This document shows, piece by piece, positions 23,501 to 31,909 of a DNA stretch of 64,000 nt (positions within the stretch are counted from its first letter, which is position 1; each line of letters begins with the position of its first letter). Made by a program: the position numbers and the translations under genes. Origin of the DNA: Chrysaora quinquecirrha. Its lineage: Eukaryota; Cnidaria; Scyphozoa; Semaeostomeae; Pelagiidae. Under the pieces are notes generated by a model that did not search any database, was not told where the DNA came from, and saw only the letters and a list, made by a program, of their open reading frames with translations. Location: NCBI GenBank assembly GCA_014526335.1, contig JACTAT010000012.1, positions 2,812,563 to 2,876,562 on the forward strand, written 5' to 3'.

Positions 23501-24590
23501 TGTGCCACCCAAGTTCTCCATTGAAGAAAAGTAGAGGGTATGTCATTGGATCTGCATTTGGTGATGTTGCTTGTATATGTATTGTGTTGTTATCTGCAGT
23601 TGGATATATGACAATATCCCTATCTGCTGGATTTGGGGGTGCTCCGTCATCACCGACATATACTGCAGCAACTTCTCTTGCAACTGGATCATCATAGCGA
23701 CGATCTTGATGTGGACGTCTTGCCATTATCATGCGTACTGGTGGAACTGGCTGATTGTTTGCTGCAGCATTGATCCTTTCCCTTTCAAGAATTTGGCCCA
23801 TGTTTCTGAATTGAGCTGCAAATGGATTCACTGCTATGAGCTCATCTTGAAGAATGCGCAAAAGTTCATGTTGGAGAATGATGTTCCCTGGATTGTTAAT
23901 ACGTTCCATCAAGGCTTGATTGGAATCCAGAATGTACAGTTGTGCATATTCACGTCTCTGACCTTCTGGTGGGTCAGCTTGACTTGTCAAATGGTATGCT
24001 TGGCCATGGATTGTGATGACTCTTGGTCCCCTACCAGGGTGACGGTCAATTGGAGCATTGCAAGATGCCATTGCAAGCACAGAATTATATTTGCGGATGT
24101 TCTGTTTGAAATGATTTGAATATGGAGATAGACCTTGGTAAAGCTCTATTATCACTGCTGACGGTGGTTGTATTCTTGGTAGTGAAACTTTTCCAGCAAA
24201 ACAGCATTTGTTGTATTTGTGTTGACTGTTTCTTTCTTCTGGAAAATAAAGAGCTAGACAATGTTCACAAATAAAGTCCATTTTACCAAGTACGTGTGGG
24301 GCTTGGTATTCTTGTGCTTGCTGCTGTCTAGGTGGAACATCTTGATTGTTTTCTTCAATTCTAACATTTTCTTGTTGAGCTAGTTGTTCTTGATCAAGTT
24401 GATTTTGCAAATTTTGTAATTCTTCAACAGGTTGTGCCATAGGAACTTGCATATTTTCAGGGATATTTCCATGTTGATTTTGTCTGTCACGCTCATACTG
24501 TTGTCTGCGTCGTAGTCGTTGCCTACGATGTGGCAATCCTCCTTGTCGATGACGTGGCATTATTTTGCAGAAGGAATTATTTTGCTTCAA
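20570..24590 (-). mobile_element. Helitron, 3' end truncated
   Basis: A minus-strand RepHel transposon fills this interval. Transcription runs from 24590 leftwards and the coding sequence stops at 20570, at the edge of Polinton 1, before the last helicase motifs. Helitron 3' hairpin and CTRR end are therefore absent. I could not identify the 5' TC terminus to the right. It occupies the place where Polinton 1 would be expected to carry polB. Confidence 0.75.
20570..24590 (-). pseudogene. Helitron RepHel (HUH endonuclease + PIF1 helicase)
   Basis: Frame 24590-23334 (418 aa) has an Arg/Gln-rich N-terminus, a zinc-binding stretch (CEHCLALYFPEER then HKYNKCC) and the start of the Rep region. Frame 23419-20570 (949 aa) continues it. 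The HUH motif GLPHAHILLFLH is at residues ~169-180 of the second frame. A catalytic Tyr pair lies in SVKYIFKYINKGYD. Then comes the PIF1-type helicase: Walker A DGPAGTGKTFLYN, Walker B IWDEASM, LLGGDFRQVLPV. The normal C-terminal helicase motifs after YPIEFLNS are missing. One frame change near 23.38 kb joins the two parts. The enzyme nicks and unwinds DNA for rolling-circle transposition (family knowledge). As written it is inactive. Confidence 0.9.
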
Positions 24591-25187
24591 AAGTAATATA
24601 TGTAATAAATGGCTTTAATTTAATTTGCAGTATTTATTTGCATAAAAAAATAATCATGTAAAAAATGTTTAATCGAGAAACAATTTCCATATTTGTAAGT
24701 TACACACAAAAAATTGATAAGGAAGATAATACATTGTAATAAATCATTTCCACAAAGTGCTTTTATGTTTTCAAAATGCATCATAATTATCAATATCATC
24801 ATTTTTTACCAATTCTAAAATGTTTTGAAAATACTCATAATTCAGATTTTCATTTTCACAAATGTTTTTTCCAATTTGCAAATCACAGTAATAGAAGGAA
24901 TCAAATGTATTTTTATTTACGTATATGATTTTATGCTGTAACATGTATTTATTATGGTTAGGGAATTTTTTTTTATGTGCTGTACAAATTTTGAGTAGGG
25001 AAATCTTTCAATGATAATCATGTTCATCATGTTTTTGTATTTCTAAGTTACAAAATGTTGTATGTAATAGAGAGAAAGAAATGTATGTCATACATTTTTG
25101 TATGTCATTGATATGATTCAGTGCACACAGTTTTTGAAGTAAATTGAAAATAAGAGTGAATACGGTCATAATAAGAATTCTTGCATA

Positions 25188-25564
25188 CACGTTTTTTATT
25201 TTGTAAGAAATTTTTTTTTGGGCCGGTATTGAAACTTTCTTAGATATTTCATGTTTTCAGTACCAAAATTCTGTTGTGACTTTCTTATCAAAAATTTTGG
25301 AATGCAGTATTTCTAAAAATGCACAGTTTAAGGCACTGTATACATTGCACAAATACCACGTTTTTCAAAGAAAATAATCATTAGACTCGTTTAATAGAAA
25401 GATGAGCAACTGAACAGAAGAGCGAAAATAACATGCAGTACATTAGGAGTGAAAGTATGAAACAGAACTTTCTTAAGATTCAAGAATCCAGTATTGAACT
25501 TTCTTAAGTTTTTAATATGTCGAGCACTACTTTCTTATAAACCACTTTCTTATAAAAAAACGTG
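25188..25564. mobile_element. mariner-like MITE with TA duplication
   Basis: The interval begins CACGTTTTTTATTTTGTAAG and ends CTTATAAAAAAACGTG, an imperfect ~20-bp inverted repeat flanked on both sides by TA. Internal motifs GAACTTTCTTA and ACTTTCTTAT recur in both orientations. No coding capacity. The size (377 bp) and TA flank suggest a Tc1/mariner-type non-autonomous element. Confidence 0.5.
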
Positions 25565-26280
25565 TAATAGATAACACACAATAAATCATAATGAAAATAA
25601 TTATACATAATAATTTCCTAGCATAATAATTATTAGGCTGTTGCTCATGGCTACCATACAAAACATTGTTGTTACGGGAAAGTTTTTTGTATGTTTTTTT
25701 ATTTTACATATGGCTTCAAATAATATTTTATGGTTACAAACGTTCGAACGTTGGTAGTTTTATTATCTAATTAATGGGAAAAATTTCGTAATATGAATAT
25801 TGCAAATAAATAGTAAATAAAATTTTCTTCCAAAAAAGAGCAGTGTTGTTAAATAGATTATGACGATTAATTTTATTGCAAGGGTATAAAAACCTTACCT
25901 CGTCGACGTTACAATGTTGCAAAAATATTAACCAATGATAAGAGACAGTTTGAAAACAGGAGTTTCTCAAAATTCCAGAAACTGGTAAGCCGCAAATGCG
26001 ACACAAATAACAATCACAAGTAAGAGCAACAATGTCCGATAGGCCACTGATGCAGTCCTGGTGTCAAAAAGAGAACGGTTGGGGAGGGGAAAGCATAGCA
26101 CGCCTTCTCAAGTCATTGTATGGTATCACGTGGTAAGGACAATAGGTTAGTTGTTAGTGTTTTATTGAAATTCAAATTAGAATTGTCGTCAATGAGCGTG
26201 CGTAAAGAAACATTGAAAAGAAACTTCCGCAGGACAACAGAATCACTCGGCGTGCAATGAAAGTAAAAATAGTTTTCCGC

Positions 26281-26345
26281 CATTATCATTATAATCATGA
26301 CTATAATCATCATAATCATTATCATCAATCATAACCATCATAATC
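26281..26345. repeat. imperfect ATAATC simple repeat
   Basis: Low-complexity run of CATTATCATTATAATCATGA-type units. Open frames over it are artefacts. Confidence 0.7.
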
Positions 26346-26363
26346 GAGGGGTAATTCACATCT

Positions 26364-26475
26364 TGGAAATCTCGTACACCTTTGCTGCAAGTCCTATTGT
26401 TTTCATGGAAATCCCTTGAAAATCCTTTTGTTTTAACAGAAATCTCGTAGACTTTTTCGAAGAGTGAAATGACCT
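26364..26475 (+). repeat. direct repeat copy 1 (partner 28041-28157)
   Basis: The segment starting TTGGAAATCTCGTACACC and containing TTTGCTGCAAGTCCTATTGT and GGAAATCCCTTGAAA recurs at 28041-28157 in the same orientation with roughly 85-90% identity. About 1.7 kb separates the copies. They could be dispersed MITE remnants or parts of a larger direct duplication. Confidence 0.7.
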
Positions 26476-27115
26476 CGTTCATAATAATGATGAGAATAAT
26501 CTGAAGTTGTAATGAACATCACCATCTGTTTAATTTGGAAAATAATATTCGTTCGCAAAATTTCCGATTCCCATTTTTCGATGACGTGTGTAAAGTAGCT
26601 GTGGCTTCGGGATATGCTATGATGGAGGGTAAGTTAACTGCTGGAAAAAGCGAAGGATATGTACCTATTGAAACATCCTATGGAAAAAAAAAGTGATTTT
26701 GGGTATGGGCCCCTCGGCCCCCTCGGCTATTAAATAGGTAGGATGAGTTGATGAGTTCAGTGCAGAAGTTTACTGTGGGAAAAAACTCACACCGTAATCG
26801 CATTAAAATCTAATGGGGAGAAGATAATGAACATTTAATTGAAGCAAAATTGTTTCCTCCTCGTTAACACTCATTATCACATATGTATGATTTGCAAGTA
26901 TCATATGGGAAATATAAAGTATTAATGCTGAAAGCTTAGAGGGATTAGAATACAAAAAAGTTTTTACTCATTAACGCATAAGTTGTAAAAATGAGGATTT
27001 TGTTGATTTAAAGATTATTTCATTTAACAATTCCCATTGTTGATAATGTCTTAAATCATAAGGGCATAATTAGGAATATGGTTGTTTTTCAATATTTTTT
27101 ATGTAAATAAGAGCA

Positions 27116-27776
27116 TTGTGTGGGCATTGTGTATATAATGGTATGAGAGTCTGCGACAGAAATATATCTAACTATCGAACAAGTGACATATTTGGGTTGA
27201 AGACGATGGCAGAGAAAATCAGAGAAATGAAAGTGAAAGTGAATTCTGCACTGGATACAGTGAAAGATGGGTACAAAGACTTGAAGATGCATGTAGAAAG
27301 TAGCCTTTACTATTCGAGCACTGGCTCATACGAAATTGCTAGGAACAGGTGGGAAACAGGGATGCGTTTACATATGGCGACGTTTTTAAAGAGCAAGGTT
27401 ATCATCTGTATACTAATGAAGGAAATGGAGGCGGATTTCAAGAAGATGGAGGAAAGATTGAAGATTTTAGAGGATGAGAAGGAGAAAATGATGAAATATG
27501 GAGAAGATTTGATGATGTAGATTTTGGTGAAATAGATGCGAGTGAAACGGATGAAGTAAAAGAACTGGGGCGGGAAGAATCTGAATGTAAAGATAAGACG
27601 GACGAATTGGAAAATAAGAAGGATGGTGATGTTGAAGAGAAAGAAGTGGATGTAAAAACAGGGAGTGAAGAGGTGAAGAATAAGGGAGACGAAGAAACAC
27701 CCGCAAAAGAAGACCAGAAGCAGAAAGAGATTGTTGGGAAGACCAGAAGTAGAAAGAGATGCTTAGAACTTGTATA
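27116..27776 (+). pseudogene. unrecognised charged-helix protein with acidic tail
   Basis: The first part (27116 to ~27360) has a Lys-rich helix (REMKVKVNSALDTVKDGYKD) followed by SSTGSYEIARNRWETG. Near 27360 the better continuation switches frame (TYGDVFKEQGYHLYTNEGNG). Further on, a strongly acidic stretch (EIDASETDEVKELGREESEC and later EEVKNKGDEETPAKEDQ) runs to a TAG at 27776. These probably belong to one gene with one or two frame changes. I recognise no family. It may belong to the older Polinton that flanks this area, but nothing in the sequence proves it. Confidence 0.35.
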
Positions 27777-28040
27777 GTGTTTTAATGGACAAAAAGCGTG
27801 TGTGTGATTTTTCTTTTTAGTTAATTTTAGTAAATTGTTAGATCTATAAGCGGAAAGGGATGTTTAGAATATAAGTTTCTATATTTTATTGTGAATGTAT
27901 TTTTTTTCTCATTCTGCATTTAAACAAACACTACCGTTCAATCTAAAATCTCCTGAAAAGTCCTCTCGATTCTTGTCGTTTGTCTTGGTTACCGTTCAAT
28001 CTAAAATCTCCTGAAAATTCCGTTCGCTTGGCGATTCACT

Positions 28041-28157
28041 ACTTGGAAGTTTCGTACGCCTTTGCTGCAAGTCCTATTGTTTTCTAGGAAATCCCTTGAA
28101 AGTCCTTTTGTTTTAATAGAAATCTCATACGCTTTTTCGCAGAGTGAAATGCCCCTC
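28041..28157 (+). repeat. direct repeat copy 2 (partner 26364-26475)
   Basis: Same-orientation copy of 26364-26475, starting TTGGAAGTTTCGTACGCC. Substitutions are scattered, indicating an old duplication. Confidence 0.7.
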
Positions 28158-29102
28158 GGTTTACCTAGGTGCAGAGAATTGCGCTATAGAAGTAGAATTG
28201 AGTTAGATTTACAACATACTTTTTGCTCGCTTTTTAGCACATTAAATTTTTCAACGCAACATTAAAAAGAAAGACGAAAGTAGGTTTCGATTACAAATAG
28301 AAAAGTAGATTACAATTACACACAGAAGTAGATTAAAAATAATAAAGATTAGGAATATTAATTGTCCATTTCTCGCAGCATTTCTAACAGTGCTTGCAGC
28401 GGCTTTGTGGCAGGCACTCTTGTCCTATCTTTCTTTTGTTGGTTTATTTCTTTTTTTTTTTATATTTCTTTCATTACCAGTAATTTTGATGAATAATTCT
28501 TCGTGTTCTCTAAACAGATATGAAAATAATAATTATGACCACTTCTTGATTACCACTGTTTCATTCTTTAAAAATTGTCAGAATATAATAAATAATAAGC
28601 GGAAAACGATAATAAACTGTGTAAATGAAAACTTACGATAGAGCTTGTTTTCTTATGTTCTTTCCATTTTTATCCACAAAACAGAATGATGTTTTTTTAT
28701 CCATCTTAAAAGTCTTCGCGACTTTTGATTTAAATTGTCCAAGTTTTTGAAAGGAAATTTGCTGAAATGAAACAAATAACTAATATAACTAATAATGACG
28801 AAATGGAAGTTAAATAATGACGGAATAGAAATTAAACATTAAATAGTTGTCTAATTGGAAGTAAGATGTAATAGATTGCATACCTTGGATTCTTTTTTGC
28901 CGTTTTTTTGGAAATTGACGATAATTTCTTTTCCCATTTTAAAATTTTACGGATTGATTGTAAAAACTTTGCGATCTATTGCTGCTGATGATGTTTGCCA
29001 CTGTGGATCGTTAGCGCGTTTGCTGTCTTTTAAATAGGGAATAGGTTGAATTGGCAAAACAGTAATTAGAAAGGATGACATTAGAAAGAGAGAATAAGAA
29101 CT

Positions 29103-29200
29103 TGAATTGAATTGAGAAAAAACCAATTGAAATTCAAATTAGGAACTTTCATTGAATTGAATTGAGAAAAAACCAATTGAAATTCAAATTAGGAACTTTC
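29103..29200 (+). repeat. two-copy tandem duplication, ~48-bp unit
   Basis: GAATTGAATTGAGAAAAAAC followed by CAATTGAAATTCAAATTAGG and AACTTTC occurs twice head to tail with essentially no divergence, so the duplication looks recent. Confidence 0.85.
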
Positions 29201-29777
29201 TATTTAGAATAAACTTGTTGTCAAAATGAACAAATCACCGCAGGACAAAAGAATCACTGTGCGTGTAGTGAAAAGAACATAATAGATGTCCGCCATTAAA
29301 AAGGAAACTTTTTGAGGCCGAGAGCAAATCGAAATTTTAACTATCGTTCGCTTCTCAAAAGATTTAGAAAAATAGCGCATGCACTACATGGGCAGAAAGG
29401 GCTTCGATCAAAAAAAGAATCGCATTTCCAGGTGCTCCAGGACTGGAGCCTTTCGTGCACAATCGAACAATGGGCCACAACAAAGGGGCAACTCATTTGC
29501 ATATTAAGGAGTTTAGTAATAGAGATTGTGAATTGAAAATCTTTATAATAATGACAGTTTTTACAGTTCTCGAATTCTTGTATTAAAAAAACTTTTAGTT
29601 TCTTGATCAAGCTTTTCCCAAAATTTACAGGCTAGATATTCACCATGACAGCTGTTAGAAATATATCCGTTGCATTCTGTTAAAAAATATATCTCTAAGA
29701 GCCTAAAAACTTTTTCATATACGTATGCCCTTGATGATCGCATTTGTCTTCTATTTCCATTTCTTGTTCAAGCATTT

Positions 29778-30092
29778 TTATTTTTTATTTACCTGTCGGA
29801 AGTCACTTTCTTTGACTTCTTCCTGAACAGTAAGTATCTTTGAAAGAAAAAACTCTTTATGTTTCAGACCCTCTTTCAACCAGAGAATTATATCACCACG
29901 TTTGTCAGTCAAAAACGTTTTATCATCTATAATACATTCCAAGATTACTTTTTCACCCAAACAGTAAGCACTTGCTTCCACATTTATAACCAGACGTGTA
30001 TGTCTTGAGCCATGCGTTTCTAGCTCTTGTTTTATATCATTTCCGTTTATATAATTATCAATTTTGACAAAGAAACGTCTCTCTTCCTCCAT
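29778..30092 (-). CDS. Polinton gene B homologue, relic of an older Polinton
   Basis: The 104-aa minus frame (MEEERRFFVKIDN ... ILWLKEGLKHKEFFLSKI) matches the C-terminal half of the Polinton 1 gene at 14116-14583. Shared features are the start (R-x-F-x-V-K-I), the central SxYCL segment and the W-L-x-(D/E)-G-L-K motif. It lies 69 bp outside the left end of the second Polinton (30167). Together with the ATPase at 58396-59049 outside the other end, it indicates that the second Polinton inserted into an older one on the minus strand. Function unknown. Confidence 0.6.
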   Translation of the reverse strand: MEEERRFFVKIDNYINGNDIKQELETHGSRHTRLVINVEASAYCLGEKVILECIIDDKTFLTDKRGDIILWLKEGLKHKEFFLSKILTVQEEVKESDFRQVNKK

Positions 30093-30160
30093 ATTTATTG
30101 CTTCTTATTCTGAGGAACTTTGTCAAATCTTAGAATAGTGCATTATTTTTCGAGGAATAA

Positions 30161-30166
30161 ATTTAT
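30161..30166. repeat. left 6-bp target-site duplication of Polinton 2 (ATTTAT)
   Basis: ATTTAT immediately precedes the TIR start AGTAGGATGC; the identical hexamer follows the other end at 57291-57296. Six-bp duplications are the Polinton hallmark. Confidence 0.9.
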
Positions 30167-30306
30167 AGTAGGATGCAAAGCACACGCAATACTACCATAG
30201 GCGTCCTACTACCAATGACCTCATTAGTGATGTCATCAGGTCGCGCTATAGTGTGACGGTTTAATCTAGCGCGATGGTTTCTCCAACCTCATTTTCAAGA
30301 GTTCTT
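30167..30306 (+). repeat. left TIR of Polinton 2
   Basis: 140 bp from AGTAGGATGC to CAAGAGTTCTT, matching 57151-57290 in reverse complement with a modest number of substitutions. It contains GGTCGCGCTATAGTGTGACG and CTAGCGCGATGGTTTC. Confidence 0.95.
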
Positions 30307-30434
30307 TCAATCCTTGTCTGAAACCGCTACCCTCGTTTCCGATTTAACAACCTTTACAATTGGTTTGGCTTTTCCAGAAGAAGGGAAAGTCTCTATAAAA
30401 GAGATGATAAGAAACGTTAAGTTAATAGAATAAA

Positions 30435-30539
30435 ATGGGTGCTGGTTCAAGTACAGCAGCTGCTTACTCGATGTTTGGCATAGACCATGGAGCTGAAAAA
30501 GAAAAAAAATGTTTAAGATTTTGTAAAAGAAAACATTAA
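30435..30539 (+). CDS. 34-aa protein with N-myristoylation motif
   Basis: A short frame starts MGAGSSTAAAYSMFGIDHG and ends in a basic Cys-containing tail (KKCLRFCKRKH). The MGxxxS start is a good N-myristoylation signal, and the nearby Cys residues could be palmitoylated. A TATAAAA box at 30394-30400 lies 41 bp upstream. It is the first reading frame inside the left TIR. Its reality is unproven, but start context, TATA box and composition are suggestive. Membrane association is inference. Confidence 0.4.
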   Translation: MGAGSSTAAAYSMFGIDHGAEKEKKCLRFCKRKH

Positions 30540-30622
30540 GATTATTTGGTTTGACTCTAGAAATTTCCAGAATGTTCCAAAAAAAGAGAAAAGTCCTAAT
30601 AATCCTGCAATCTGATTAGCTA

Positions 30623-30705
30623 GAACTTTCTAGAAGTTTCCAGAAGTTTCCAGAACTTTCTAGAAGTTTCCAGAAGTTTCCAGAATGTTCTAGAAGATTC
30701 TAGAA
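30623..30705. promoter_or_regulatory. heat-shock element array, 17 phased pentamers
   Basis: GAA and TTC alternate at exact 5-bp steps from 30623 to 30705 without a break (for example AGAACTTTCTAGAAGTTTCC). This is a perfect extended HSF-binding site. A CCAAT box in inverted form (CTGATTGG) follows at 30723. The ATG of the duplicated polB 5' end is at 30810. Most natural HSEs have three to six pentamers, so this array is exceptional. Confidence 0.9.
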
Positions 30706-30809
30706 ACCAGAAATCCTACAATCTGATTGGTTAATAATTCAAACGTGACGTTCGAATCGTTTATGAAAATCGAGATGTAAAGCGAAATCAGTTCAGTTAG
30801 AAATTAATC

Positions 30810-31483
30810 ATGAAGAGAAGTAGTCAAGAAGAGAGCTCAGCTGCTAATAATAGTAAGTGAAGAAAAATCGCTTGCGATGTTTGTCAGAAACACTTTAGCT
30901 CAAGAATCGAAATGAGATGCCACATGGTGTCTATACTTCAACTCCATCAATTATATTAACTTGTCAAATTATACATTGTGGAAAGTATTTACAACTACCT
31001 ACATACATCAAAAACAAGCAAGCCGTTCTCAATATATGGAACAGAGACGATAAATGCTTCATCTGGGCAATCCTATCCCGTCTACATCCACAATCAACAC
31101 ATGCAGAGAGAGCCGCACTGTATCGGCAATACTTACATGAACTCAACTGTGAAGGATTGACATATCCAGTAAATGCATCCGATAAAAAGATGATTGATAC
31201 ATTTGAAATAAACAACAACATTTCAATCAACATCTATATGGATGAAGATGGTGAAATTGTACCAGTAAGAATAACTGAAGTTAAACGTGAAAAACATGTG
31301 CATTTGCTATTTATATTCAATGACGATGGTGAGAGCCACTATTGCTGGATAAAGGACTTGAGTCGTCTTTTAGCAGGTCAGGATGGCCATAAACATCACG
31401 GAAAACGTTTTATATGTCCTCTATGCTGTTTGGGGTGGAGAACTCAAGAAAGGTTGGAAAAGCACAAAAAGTTATGTAAATAA
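30810..31483 (+). pseudogene. duplicated, internally deleted polB 5' segment
   Basis: ATG 30810 (MKRSSQEESSAANNS) lies exactly 1100 bp before the equivalent ATG of polB at 31910, and its promoter is duplicated too. The copy keeps a CxxC zinc-finger-like stretch (CDVCQKHFSSRIEMRCHMV) better than the main copy. It then skips ~400 bp and resumes at GKYLQLPTYIKNK, continuing to ERLEKHKKLCK* at 31483. The open part 30917-31483 is ~90% identical to 32480-32983. It could only yield a truncated N-terminal protein ending after a CPLCC...H zinc-finger motif. Confidence 0.8.
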
Positions 31484-31683
31484 AAGACACGTTTAAATAC
31501 TAACATTAGAATGTCTATAAATTGTTTTAAAGCTGTAAAAATTGTTGTAAGTTCTACAGAAATTGTTATAATTCAATTACTCAAGATTTACAAGAGTTTA
31601 ATTACAAAGACTCCTCCTCCTCAGTGTCAGATTTGCAGCGCTTAAAATGACGTAATAATCTTGTAATCTGGATAACTACAACT

Positions 31684-31792
31684 TTCTAGAAGTTTCCAGA
31701 AGTTTCCAGAAGATTCTAGAAACGAGAAAACCTGCAATCTGATTGGCTAGAACTTTCTAGAAGTTTCCCGAATGTTCCACAAGATTCTAGAA
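31684..31792. promoter_or_regulatory. double heat-shock element array in polB promoter
   Basis: Two phased arrays: eight consecutive GAA/TTC pentamers at 31684-31721, and eight of nine at 31750-31792 (one CAA replaces GAA). Each is followed by ATCTGATTGG, an inverted CCAAT box (about 31737-31746 and 31808-31817). A TATA box lies at 31863. The layout repeats that of the upstream copy at 30.6-30.75 kb. Confidence 0.9.
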
Positions 31793-31862
31793 ACGAGAAT
31801 TCCTGCAATCTGATTGGTTAATTATGATGGCGTAATAATTTGAGCGCGACGTTCGATCAGTC

Positions 31863-31870
31863 TATAAAAT
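31863..31870 (+). promoter_or_regulatory. TATA box of polB
   Basis: TATAAAAT lies 47 bp before the ATG at 31910 and ~70 bp after the last heat-shock array. Spacing fits a compact viral-type promoter. Confidence 0.7.
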
Positions 31871-31909
31871 TGAAGCGTAAGGCAAAATCAGCTCAGTTAG
31901 AAATTAATC

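Larger units (their letters stand above)
24591..27115. other. AT-rich gene-poor interval
   Basis: No open frame here has recognisable content. The stretch contains a mariner-like MITE (25188-25564), an (ATAATC)-type simple repeat (26281-26345), and one copy of a ~115-bp direct repeat (26364-26475). A short GC-rich patch (GGGCCCCTCGGCCCCCTCGG, ~26708) is unlike its surroundings. Confidence 0.5.
27780..29777. other. AT-rich interval with small repeats, no gene seen
   Basis: Contains a two-copy tandem repeat (27931-28017; unit ACCGTTCAATCTAAAATCTC), the second copy of the 115-bp direct repeat (28041-28157), and a tandem duplication at 29103-29200. A segment at ~29120-29310 shares motifs with 26165-26285 (CGCAGGACA(A)AAGAATCAC, TCCGCCATT). 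No credible coding region. Confidence 0.5.

Noticed and set aside
29103..29200. CRISPR-like or regulatory array
   Set aside because: Only two adjacent copies with no spacer; this is a simple tandem duplication in a eukaryotic setting.
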